This document shows, one piece after another, positions 1 through 6,561 of a stretch of 12,848 nt of DNA. A model generated the notes under the pieces. The model was not told the origin of the DNA. It did not search any database and saw only the letters and a list, made by a program, of their open reading frames with translations. Origin of the DNA: Acidimicrobiia bacterium (GTDB lineage: Bacteria > Actinomycetota > Acidimicrobiia > Spongiisociales > UBA5794); the NCBI GenBank assembly GCA_030618675.1, contig JAUXCV010000020.1, positions 1 through 12,848 on the forward strand, written 5' to 3'. Made by a program: the position numbers and the translations under genes. Positions within the stretch are counted from its first letter, which is position 1. Each line of letters starts with the position of its first letter.

Positions 1-1009
1 CGTACTTGCCCGGCCGTGAGCCGTCGATCTCGACGAGGAACGGCATGTCGGTGTACTGCTTGACGTAGCTTTGGAAGTACGGGACCTGTCGGTCGACGTA
101 GCTCTCTTTGAGGATCACATGGTTGACGGCCATCCAGAATGCCGTGTCCTGGCCGGGGTTCGAAGGAATCCACCAGTCGGCGTACTTGGCGACCTGGCTG
201 AAGTCGGGGGCGAAGACCGTCAATTTGGCCCCGGCGTGGCGAACTTCGGAGATGAAGTGACAGTCCGGTGTTCTCGTCATGTTCAGGTTTGCACCCATCA
301 CCGCGATGAACCGGGAGTTGTACCAATCGGCAGACTCGTGGACGTCGGTCTGCTCTCCCCAGATCTCGGGGGATGCGGGCGGGAGATCGCAGTACCAGTC
401 GTAGAAACTCAGGATGGTGCCGCCCATCAGGCTGAGGAACCTGCTCCCGGCTGCGTAGCTGATCTGTGACATGGCGGGGATCGGAGAGAAACCGGCGACA
501 CGGTCGGGGCCGTGTGTCTTCGTGGTGTGCACGACGGAGGCGGCCGCGATCTCGAGCGCCTCGTCCCACATCATGCGGCGGAACCCGCCCTTGCCGCGAG
601 CGGTCTGGATGCGCTTGCGTTTGGCCGGATCGTTCATGATCGATGCCCACGCATCGACCGGATCACCGTGCACGGCCTTGGCCTCGCGATAGAGGTCGAT
701 GAGCACGCCGCGCCCGTACGGGAACTTCACCCGGATGGGGCTGTAGAGGTACCAGGAGTAGCTGATCCCGCGCTGGCAGCCGCGAGGTTCGTACGGGGGG
801 AGACCGTCTTCGAGCGCGGGATAGTCGGTTGCCTGCAGTTCCCAGGTGACGATCCCGTCTTTGACGAAGACCTCCCAACTGCACGAGCCGGTGCAGTTGA
901 CGCCGTGGGTCGTCCGCACACGCTTGTCATGCTGGAAGCGGTTGCGGTAGAACTCCTCCCACTTCCGCTCGGCGGGAGCTTCGCTGTCCCGGATCCATTC
1001 CTTGGTCAT
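1..1009 (-). CDS. narG: Respiratory nitrate reductase alpha subunit (NarG type), N-terminal 336 residues, cut by window edge
   Basis: This is the 5' part of a molybdenum bis-MGD oxidoreductase of the NarG/NxrA group, which interconverts nitrate and nitrite. Reading from ATG 1009 leftwards there is no stop to the window edge. The N-terminal iron-sulfur signature is present (His35, Cys39, Cys43, Cys78, in HGVNCTGSCSW and EPRGC), giving the His/Cys3 ligation of the FS0 cluster. SFYDWYCDLPPASP at 201-214 carries Asp204, matching the Mo-ligand Asp222 of E. coli NarG. PDRVAGFSPIPAMS and WGEQTDVHESADWYNS are also near-identical to E. coli NarG. The start is well supported: a GAGGAG ribosome site lies 6 nt upstream, and ATGA overlaps the cytochrome stop. 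No Tat motif is visible. The protein begins about 15 residues later than E. coli NarG. A cytoplasmic NxrA of a nitrite oxidiser is the main alternative. Confidence 0.95.
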   Translation of the reverse strand, partial: MTKEWIRDSEAPAERKWEEFYRNRFQHDKRVRTTHGVNCTGSCSWEVFVKDGIVTWELQATDYPALEDGLPPYEPRGCQRGISYSWYLYSPIRVKFPYGRGVLIDLYREAKAVHGDPVDAWASIMNDPAKRKRIQTARGKGGFRRMMWDEALEIAAASVVHTTKTHGPDRVAGFSPIPAMSQISYAAGSRFLSLMGGTILSFYDWYCDLPPASPEIWGEQTDVHESADWYNSRFIAVMGANLNMTRTPDCHFISEVRHAGAKLTVFAPDFSQVAKYADWWIPSNPGQDTAFWMAVNHVILKESYVDRQVPYFQSYVKQYTDMPFLVEIDGSRPGKY

Positions 1010-1827
1010 CGTTGGCTCCTCAGTTGCTTCGCAAATCCTGGTTTCCTGCTGCGCGGGGCGAGAAGCATCAGGCCGAAGAAGATGATCGCTCCAATGACGC
1101 CGGCCACCAGCAAGATGTCGACGGGGCTGCGGGATATCTCCGCGTCTTCGATCGAACCGAAGTACGCGGCGAGGTCTGCTCGCTCCTGGTCGACGATCGG
1201 GGCTCCATCGAAGAGCGGCTGCATCGTGGCCGATGGGGGATTGCTCAGCATCGCCGCCACCCCCTCTTCTCCCCCGAAGAGCGCCGCGAGGTCGGTCAGA
1301 TCGGGTCCCAGCGTATATCCGCTCATACTCTGATGGTTCGCAGCCGTGTGGCACCCAACGCACGCCGGTCCCGCGTTCTCGAGTCGATTGGCACCCAGGA
1401 AGACAGCTTCTCCCGTAGCGGCGTCGCCCGGTTCGAGTGCCTCGACGTCTCCGCCCGCCTCGAAGACGTCGGCCTGGATGTACTCGGTCACGGCACTGAT
1501 CTCGGCGTCCGAGAGGCCTGGGAAGGGCGGCATGACACCGTCGAAGGTCTCGCCGAGCACATCGATCGGTCCACTCAGGCCTTCGGTCACGACCGTCTTC
1601 ACATACGCGGCGTCTTGGACATTGGGATTGCCCGATACGGGAGGGAAGGAGCCGGGAACGCCGAGCCCGTCCGGCTGGTGACAAGATGAGCAGTTGGTCG
1701 TGTAGACCGCCTGCCCGTCGTCTTCTGCCTGCGCTCTGGCCAGACCGGGGAGCAACACGATCATCGCTACCACCAGCAGGCTCAAGGCGATCCCCACTGT
1801 CGAAAACAGCCGCACCGCTCGATTCAT
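1006..1827 (-). CDS. Membrane-anchored di-haem cytochrome c, NarC-like, upstream of narG
   Basis: A 273-residue exported electron carrier. Residues 1-32 form a signal peptide (MNRAVR, a hydrophobic stretch, then LARA before QAEDD). Two class I cytochrome c modules follow, with haem motifs CSSCH at 46-50 and CVGCH at 156-160. Likely axial Met ligands are Met99 (GVMPPF) and Met202 (SATMQPLF). A C-terminal membrane helix at about 236-257 precedes a basic tail. The haem domains should face outside the membrane. The start at ATG 1827 was chosen because it opens the signal peptide and has an AAGGA site 7-8 nt upstream; the longer frame adds 65 arginine-rich residues unlike a secreted protein. The stop overlaps the narG start by 4 nt, so the two are probably translationally coupled. 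Thermus NarC, a di-haem cytochrome encoded before narG, is the closest functional parallel I know. An electron donor or acceptor role is inferred. Confidence 0.9.
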   Translation of the reverse strand: MNRAVRLFSTVGIALSLLVVAMIVLLPGLARAQAEDDGQAVYTTNCSSCHQPDGLGVPGSFPPVSGNPNVQDAAYVKTVVTEGLSGPIDVLGETFDGVMPPFPGLSDAEISAVTEYIQADVFEAGGDVEALEPGDAATGEAVFLGANRLENAGPACVGCHTAANHQSMSGYTLGPDLTDLAALFGGEEGVAAMLSNPPSATMQPLFDGAPIVDQERADLAAYFGSIEDAEISRSPVDILLVAGVIGAIIFFGLMLLAPRSRKPGFAKQLRSQR

Positions 1828-1856
1828 GCGGTCTTCCTTCTCTCTTCGCTCGATGT

Positions 1857-1872
1857 CCAATGGTTGAATTGG
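1857..1872. repeat. Short dyad CCAAT-N6-ATTGG between the regulator and cytochrome genes
   Basis: A 5-bp perfect inverted repeat with a 6-bp spacer sits in the 85-bp gap between the Rrf2 stop and the cytochrome start, about 30 bp before that start. It could be an operator for an internal promoter, but no convincing -10/-35 pair accompanies it and such short dyads occur by chance. Confidence 0.25.
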
Positions 1873-1912
1873 TGACTTGTTGTGGTCGTGTCGCAAAGCA
1901 GTCGTGTGTCTG

Positions 1913-2425
1913 TCATGCGATCGGGACTCCCTTTGTCGATGCTCGCGGTCGTCGCGGCGTTGGGATGACATGTGGCGGCATGTCCGCCGGGAGTTCGTAC
2001 GTGCCGGTTGCGATCTCTGCACACTGCAGCGTCAACTCACCGAACGTGGTTCTGATCAGCTCGTCCGTCAGGGCGGTCAGCGCACGGGTCCATGGAACAT
2101 GAACCGGGCACGATGTTTCCCAGTCGCACGGGCCGCCTCTCAGGACGCATTGATCCAGGTGGATGGGGCCCTCGGCGGCCTCGACGACGTCGAGCAGGGT
2201 GATATCGTCGGCCGGCCTGGCGAGGAGATAGCCGCCGGTCGGGCCGGCCTCAGCGGTGAGGAGGCCTCGCTCGACCAGATTGGCGAGGATCTGCGGGAGA
2301 TACCGCGAGGGGATGTCCATCTCTTCGGCGATCTCCCGAGACTTCCTACGCACTCCGTTGTGGTTGGAGATGTCGAGTACTGCGCGTACCGAGTAGTCGC
2401 CCCTGCGTCCGAGTGTGGCCTGCAC
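1913..2425 (-). CDS. Rrf2-family transcriptional regulator with a cysteine triad (NsrR/IscR-like)
   Basis: A 170-residue DNA-binding regulator. Residues 5-65 form the Rrf2 winged helix (RRGDYSVRAVLDI, SREIAEEMDIPSRYLPQILANL, then the wing AGPTGGYLLARP). Cys93, Cys100 and Cys106 (CX6CX5C) match the region where IscR, NsrR and RsrR bind an iron-sulfur cluster, so sensing of NO, redox state or oxygen is likely. A fourth Cys is at 135. The C-terminal tail after about residue 145 is proline/arginine-rich and probably disordered. The start is GTG 2425. It has no close Shine-Dalgarno, but an extended -10 (TGCTAAGGT) lies 7 nt upstream, which suggests leaderless translation. It is transcribed away from narK and towards the cytochrome and narG genes, so it most likely controls this locus. 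Which signal it senses cannot be told from the sequence. Confidence 0.9.
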   Translation of the reverse strand: MQATLGRRGDYSVRAVLDISNHNGVRRKSREIAEEMDIPSRYLPQILANLVERGLLTAEAGPTGGYLLARPADDITLLDVVEAAEGPIHLDQCVLRGGPCDWETSCPVHVPWTRALTALTDELIRTTFGELTLQCAEIATGTYELPADMPPHVIPTPRRPRASTKGVPIA

Positions 2426-2432
2426 AACCGGA

Positions 2433-2441
2433 ACCTTAGCA
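2433..2441 (-). promoter_or_regulatory. Extended -10 promoter of the Rrf2 gene (leaderless)
   Basis: On the minus strand TG-C-TAAGGT is an extended -10 element of the TANNNT type. The hexamer ends 7 nt before the GTG codon, so the transcript would begin at or within a base or two of the start codon. No good -35 is seen, which an extended -10 can tolerate. Confidence 0.5.
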
Positions 2442-2442
2442 C

Positions 2443-2543
2443 TGAACGTTTAGCGCCATAGTTGACGTTTGGGGGCGCGTCCGTACAAACTGGAGAGCGC
2501 GTCCGGTCGGATGCATGTTCGTGTCGGGCAGGACACCGGTCGG
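2443..2543. promoter_or_regulatory. Three pairs of direct repeats in the divergent rrf2/narK control region
   Basis: Seen directly: ACGTTT at 2446-2451 and 2465-2470 (19 bp apart, within TGAACGTTT and TTGACGTTT); GCGCGTCCG at 2475-2483 and 2497-2505 (22 bp apart, flanking the narK -10); CCGGTCGG at 2503-2510 and 2536-2543 (33 bp apart). The spacings are near two, two and three helical turns. They overlap or adjoin the promoters in both directions and are candidate operators for the Rrf2 regulator or another nitrate or oxygen regulator. Which protein binds is unknown. Confidence 0.35.
2462..2489 (+). promoter_or_regulatory. Promoter of the first narK gene
   Basis: TTGACG at 2462-2467 and TACAAA at 2484-2489 are separated by 16 bp and resemble a housekeeping sigma promoter. 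Transcription would begin near 2496, leaving about 77 nt of untranslated leader before narK. Confidence 0.5.
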
Positions 2544-2572
2544 CAGAGACCTTGGCTTGGAGGAGAGGGAAC

Positions 2573-4189
2573 ATGAACCAGGACGGTCAATCGTCGTCCA
2601 TCGGCGAGGTACCGCCGAAGCTACTCGATTTCAATCAGGAACGGATCAGAACGCTCCACTACACGTGGATCGCGTTCTTCATGACGTTCTACGTCTGGTT
2701 CAACCTGGCGCCGCTGGCGACCACGATGCTGGATTCGGTCGACTGGCTCACGAAGGAACACATCAAGATCTTGCTGATCGCGAACGTGGCCTTGACGATC
2801 CCGGCACGGATCGTCGTCGGTGCTCTTATCGACCGTTACGGCTCCCGCGTGGTGTTCACAGGGCTCATGGTCGGCATGGCGATCCCGGCGATGGCGTTCT
2901 CGTTCGGGAACACGTTCATACAGTTGCTGATCGCCCGACTCGTGCTCAGTTCGGTCGGAGCCGGTTTCGTCATCGGCATCAAGATGGTGGCCCAGTGGTT
3001 CCCCCCGAAGTACATCGGTCGGGCAGAGGGCTTCTATGCGGGGTGGGGGAACTTCGGATCTGCTTTCGCAGCGATGACCCTGCCCTGGTTCGCCATCGTG
3101 TTCCTCGGCGACTGGCTCGGTTTGGGCGATAGCGCCTGGCGCTATGCGATGGGCGTCAACGGTCTCGTCATGGGCGTCTACGGCGTCATGTACTACTTCC
3201 TGGTCAGAGACGTGCCGGAGGGCGAGCATCTGCACAAGTCGAAGAAGACCGAACCGATGATGGTCAGTTCCTACGGGGATCTGATCATGTATCTCGCATT
3301 CTCGTTCCCACTCGTGGGCGCTCTCATGGTGCTGACATGGAGAGTCGGTAGCCTCAGCATCGACGGAAAGGCCGTGCTCCCCGATACAGCCCAATGGATC
3401 ATCTACGGAGTGCTGATGCTCGTCTACATCGGGCACGTGGTCAAGACACTGCAGATCAACGTGCCGTACCTGCGCGCCGGTGTCCCCGATGACGAGAAGT
3501 ATCACTGGGGGAGCGTTGCAGCGCTGAACACCACGTACTTCGCAAACTTCGGTGCCGAACTGGCTGTCGTCTCGATGCTCCCGGCGTTCTACGAGACCGT
3601 CTTCAAGCCCTTGACGAACACCGAGGGCGTCTCGATCGTCACGCCTACGGTCGCCGGGTTCGTCGCGGCGTCGTTCGCGTTCGTCAACCTCGGGGCTCGC
3701 CCGCTCGGCGGGTACATCTCGGATCGGATGACGAACCGGAAACGCACCATGTTGGCCTACATGTTCGGGATCGCGGTCGGGTTCCTGTTGATGGCGTTCA
3801 TCGGCAAGTGGAGTGGCCTGCTCGATTCCGACGGTCTCCGCGAAGTGGTGCCGACGTTCGACGGGATCTGGTGGCTGGTCATCGCAGTCGGGATAACCGT
3901 TTTCGCCTCAGCGTTCGTGCAGGGAGCGGAGGGCGCGACGTTCGCCGTCATCCCGATGGTCAACAAGCGCATGACCGGCCAGATCGCCGGCATGGCGGGT
4001 GCCTACGGCAACGTCGGCGCCGTCATCTATCTGGTGCTCTTCTCGCTTGTCGATTCGAGGACGTTCTTCTTCATTCTGGCTGGCGGAGCGTTGATCAGCT
4101 TCTTCGTGACGCTGTTCATGCTCGAGGAGCCGAAAGACGCCTTCGCTGCGAAGTTCGCGCACGACGCGGAGGGGAACCTGGAGGCGTAG
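2573..4189 (+). CDS. narK: NarK-type nitrate/nitrite transporter (first copy, NarK1-like)
   Basis: A 538-residue major facilitator protein of the nitrate/nitrite porter family. Nitrate/nitrite-porter glycine signatures are visible at 154-167 (FYAGWGNFGSAFAA) and 473-485 (GMAGAYGNVGAVI). Arg79 (IPARIVVG) and Arg376 (GARPLGGYISD) fit the substrate-binding arginines known from NarK (Arg89 and Arg305 in E. coli). About 14 hydrophobic segments can be traced, two more than the usual 12; the extra pair, about 234-256 and 273-293, sits in the central loop between the two six-helix halves. The start at ATG 2573 is set by AGGAG 7 nt upstream. It is transcribed divergently from the cytochrome/narG genes and followed by a second, different narK. 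NarK1-type carriers are thought to be proton-nitrate symporters; that assignment here is inferred. Confidence 0.9.
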   Translation: MNQDGQSSSIGEVPPKLLDFNQERIRTLHYTWIAFFMTFYVWFNLAPLATTMLDSVDWLTKEHIKILLIANVALTIPARIVVGALIDRYGSRVVFTGLMVGMAIPAMAFSFGNTFIQLLIARLVLSSVGAGFVIGIKMVAQWFPPKYIGRAEGFYAGWGNFGSAFAAMTLPWFAIVFLGDWLGLGDSAWRYAMGVNGLVMGVYGVMYYFLVRDVPEGEHLHKSKKTEPMMVSSYGDLIMYLAFSFPLVGALMVLTWRVGSLSIDGKAVLPDTAQWIIYGVLMLVYIGHVVKTLQINVPYLRAGVPDDEKYHWGSVAALNTTYFANFGAELAVVSMLPAFYETVFKPLTNTEGVSIVTPTVAGFVAASFAFVNLGARPLGGYISDRMTNRKRTMLAYMFGIAVGFLLMAFIGKWSGLLDSDGLREVVPTFDGIWWLVIAVGITVFASAFVQGAEGATFAVIPMVNKRMTGQIAGMAGAYGNVGAVIYLVLFSLVDSRTFFFILAGGALISFFVTLFMLEEPKDAFAAKFAHDAEGNLEA

Positions 4190-4285
4190 ACAGCGTGTGG
4201 CGATGATCACGAAGTGAGTCAGTAAGACAAGAGCCGCATCGAGATCCGGTGCGGATCGGGGTCCCGAGATGGGAGAGGAACACGA

Positions 4286-5884
4286 ATGGCCGACATCCAC
4301 GAGTGGGACGTTGAGAACGAGTCCTTCTGGGAGAGCACGGGCAAGAAGGTCGCGACACGGAACCTCTGGATCTCGATCCCGAGCCTCCTGGTCGGCTTCG
4401 CCGTGTGGCTCTACTGGGGCATCATCACCGTCCAGATGCTCAACCTGGGCTTCCCGTTCACGACGGGTGAACTCTTCACCCTGTCCGCGATCGCGGGCCT
4501 GACGGGAGCGACGCTCCGGATCCCGAGCAGTTTCCTGATCCGCATCGCCGGTGGTCGGAACACGATCTTCTTCACGACCGCCCTGTTGATGATCCCGGCT
4601 GCAGGCACGGGATTCGCTCTCATGTCACAGGACACGCCGCTCTGGGTGTTCCAGGCGCTCGCCGTTCTGTCGGGTATCGGTGGCGGGAACTTCGCGTCGT
4701 CGATGTCCAACATCAGCTTCTTCTATCCGAAGAAGCAGCAAGGTCTGGCGCTCGGGCTCAACGCGGGCCTCGGCAACGCAGGCGTCACCACGATGCAGGT
4801 GCTCATACCGCTGGTGATGACATTCGGCATCATCGGCTCAGGCCTCACGCTCGAGAAGCCCTCCGGCTGGATCTTCGGGAAGATCCCGGAAGGAACGGAG
4901 ACCTGGATCCAGAACGCGGGATTCGTGTGGCTCATCTTCCTCATCCCACTTGCGTTCCTTGCCTGGTTCATGATGGACAACATCCGGGTCGAGCATGTGT
5001 CGCCGAACATCAGCGGTCCACTCGGTTCGTTCGTCAAGATCAGCGGCATGCTGGGGTTGGCCTTCATCCCCGCCATCGCCGGTCTTTTCATCATCCTTCC
5101 TTCTCCGACCGGTCTGGGGCTGAGCTGGGCGAAGTACCCGACGATCATCCTGGTGATCGTTGCGACGGTGTTCCTGCTCAAGCTGTTGCGTGGTGATATC
5201 AAGCCGAATCTGGAACGCCAGTTCAAGGTCTTCAGCAACAAGCACACGTGGATCATGAGCGTCATCTACACGATGACGTTCGGCAGTTTCATCGGATACG
5301 CAGCCGGCTTCGCTCTCGCTATCAAGGTCATCTTCGGTTTCCAGCACGTCATGGTGGAGGGCGTGATGACCCACGACCTGGTCAACCCGAACGGACCATC
5401 GGCACTCACGTTCGCCTGGATGGGGCCGTTCATCGGTGCGTTCATTCGCCCGGTCGGTGGTTGGATCGCCGACAAAGTGGGGGGAGCGAAAGTAACCCAG
5501 TGGGTGGCGGTCTCCATGATCGCCAGCGCGCTCGGCGTTGCCTACTTCATGAAGCAGGCCTACCAGTCGGCAACGCCGGAGGATTACTTCCTGCCGTTCT
5601 TCCTGCTGTTCCTCGTCCTGTTCGCGGCCACCGGAGTCGGCAACGGTTCCACTTTCCGCACGATCGCCATGGTGTTCGATCAGGAGCAAGCTGGACCGGT
5701 ACTCGGATGGACGTCGGCAGTCGCCGCGTACGGGGCTTTCGTCGTTCCTTCGGAGTTCGGAGCACAGATCAAGAACGCGACCCCGGAGTACGCGCTCTAT
5801 GCGTTCGCGGCTTTCTATCTGATCTGCCTGATCCTGAATTGGTGGTACTACCTGGGGCCGAAGGCGGAGTACCAGAACCCGTAA
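4286..5884 (+). CDS. narK: NarK-type nitrate/nitrite transporter (second copy, NarK2-like, close to E. coli NarK)
   Basis: A 532-residue membrane transporter. The N-terminus (FWESTGKKVATRNLWISIPSL) follows E. coli NarK closely, as do GNFASSMSNISFFYPKKQQG at 134-153 and GNGSTFRTIAMVF at 452-464. Arg78 (ATLRIPSSF) and Arg388 (GPFIGAFIRPVGG) correspond to E. coli Arg89 and Arg305, which clamp the substrate. E. coli NarK has 463 residues; the excess lies mainly at about 236-305, where two additional hydrophobic segments (253-272 and 284-301) are inserted in the central loop. GAGAGGAA 5-12 nt before ATG 4286 gives the start. It lies 96 nt after the first narK with no clear terminator between, so co-transcription is probable. 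E. coli NarK exchanges nitrate for nitrite, the expected role with a cytoplasmic NarG. Confidence 0.93.
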   Translation: MADIHEWDVENESFWESTGKKVATRNLWISIPSLLVGFAVWLYWGIITVQMLNLGFPFTTGELFTLSAIAGLTGATLRIPSSFLIRIAGGRNTIFFTTALLMIPAAGTGFALMSQDTPLWVFQALAVLSGIGGGNFASSMSNISFFYPKKQQGLALGLNAGLGNAGVTTMQVLIPLVMTFGIIGSGLTLEKPSGWIFGKIPEGTETWIQNAGFVWLIFLIPLAFLAWFMMDNIRVEHVSPNISGPLGSFVKISGMLGLAFIPAIAGLFIILPSPTGLGLSWAKYPTIILVIVATVFLLKLLRGDIKPNLERQFKVFSNKHTWIMSVIYTMTFGSFIGYAAGFALAIKVIFGFQHVMVEGVMTHDLVNPNGPSALTFAWMGPFIGAFIRPVGGWIADKVGGAKVTQWVAVSMIASALGVAYFMKQAYQSATPEDYFLPFFLLFLVLFAATGVGNGSTFRTIAMVFDQEQAGPVLGWTSAVAAYGAFVVPSEFGAQIKNATPEYALYAFAAFYLICLILNWWYYLGPKAEYQNP

Positions 5885-5925
5885 GGGCCCTCGGAGATGA
5901 GCGGGGTTGGAGAGAACCGGGGACA

Positions 5926-5975
5926 AACCAGGCAGCAGTACGCCCCCCCTACGTCATACGTACTACAGCCTGGTT
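5926..5975. terminator. Interrupted hairpin between convergent narK and osmC
   Basis: AACCAGGC (5926-5933) pairs with GCCTGGTT (5968-5975), and after a symmetric 3x3 internal loop AGTACG (5937-5942) pairs with CGTACT (5959-5964). The loop contains a run of seven C, and TACGT-CAT-ACGTA at 5950-5962 offers a competing small hairpin. It lies 41 nt after the narK stop. No T-run follows, so it may be a bidirectional terminator or an mRNA 3'-end structure. Confidence 0.45.
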
Positions 5976-6026
5976 CCGTGGCTTCGTCACCTATGTGAGG
6001 CGCGCGACCAATCGTTGCGGTGTACT

Positions 6027-6042
6027 CGCGGCCTATGCCGCG
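6027..6042 (-). terminator. GC-rich hairpin directly after the osmC stop
   Basis: CGCGGC and GCCGCG form a 6-bp perfect stem with a 4-nt loop, one base beyond the osmC stop on the minus strand. There is no T-tract, so this is at best a non-canonical terminator. Confidence 0.4.
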
Positions 6043-6043
6043 G

Positions 6044-6475
6044 CTACGCCAGGGTTGCTTCCAGCGTGATGTCGACGTTGCCGACCAGGGCGTTGCTCAC
6101 GGGACAGCCGTTCTTCGCATCTTCTGCGAGTTTGGCGAAGGTCTCCGCGTCGATCCCGGGGACCTGGCCAACCACCGACAGCGCCATCGTCGTGATGCGC
6201 ATCCCTGCGTCAGTCTTGGCAAACGTCGACACACCCGACGTGTCGAGTTGCGTGGCAACGTGACCGGCGTCGGCGAGGATGTTGCTGAACGCCATCGAGT
6301 AGCAGGCCGCGTGCGCAGCTGCGATCAATTCCTCGGGGCTGGTCTTTCCCTTAGCGGCTTCGGTACGACTCGCCCAGCTCACCGGCAGGGGGCCGGCAGC
6401 GCCGGAGTCGAGTGATGCAGTTCCTGAACCGTTGAACAGGTCGCCGTTCCATGTAGCGGTGCCCTTGCTCTTCAT
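6044..6475 (-). CDS. osmC: OsmC-type peroxiredoxin
   Basis: A 143-residue cytoplasmic thiol peroxidase of the OsmC/Ohr superfamily, which reduces organic hydroperoxides and is usually induced by osmotic or oxidative stress. The two catalytic cysteines are Cys58 (AAAHAACYSMAF) and Cys124 (NGCPVSNAL), at almost the same positions as Cys59 and Cys125 of E. coli OsmC. Arg37 (SWASRTEAAKGKTSPEEL) fits the conserved active-site arginine. The N-terminus KSKGTATWNGDLFNGSG is OsmC-like (compare the E. coli KGQAHWEGDIKRGKG pattern), and length fits OsmC better than Ohr. The start at ATG 6475 is fixed by AAGGAGGG a few bases upstream; the same frame is open further upstream but with no family similarity. 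It is a stand-alone gene, convergent with narK and divergent from pheST. Confidence 0.93.
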   Translation of the reverse strand: MKSKGTATWNGDLFNGSGTASLDSGAAGPLPVSWASRTEAAKGKTSPEELIAAAHAACYSMAFSNILADAGHVATQLDTSGVSTFAKTDAGMRITTMALSVVGQVPGIDAETFAKLAEDAKNGCPVSNALVGNVDITLEATLA

Positions 6476-6493
6476 GTGGCCCTCCTTGGGTCG

Positions 6494-6506
6494 TTGCGCA
6501 AGTATC
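6494..6506 (-). promoter_or_regulatory. Possible osmC promoter and operator
   Basis: On the minus strand a GATACT -10-like hexamer (6501-6506) abuts the perfect 8-bp palindrome TTGCGCAA (6494-6501), which would cover the transcription start about 20-25 bp before osmC. The palindrome is a candidate redox-regulator operator. No convincing -35 is seen. Confidence 0.3.
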
Positions 6507-6561
6507 GCGCAGTGATGGGTGCTTCGGAGCGTGTTTGTGTCCTGTGGCTTGGTCTGGGTCT

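Noticed and set aside
71..1333. Long plus-strand open frames over the left 1.3 kb
   Set aside because: They lie opposite the narG and cytochrome genes, whose conserved motifs are unmistakable; the plus-strand products have no family features.
1828..2022. 65-residue N-terminal extension of the cytochrome frame
   Set aside because: The extension is arginine/histidine-rich, overlaps the regulator gene, and would bury the signal peptide that begins at ATG 1827.
4190..4285. CCGCA/TGCGG pairing between the two narK genes
   Set aside because: Only five pairs and no T-run; too weak to call a terminator.
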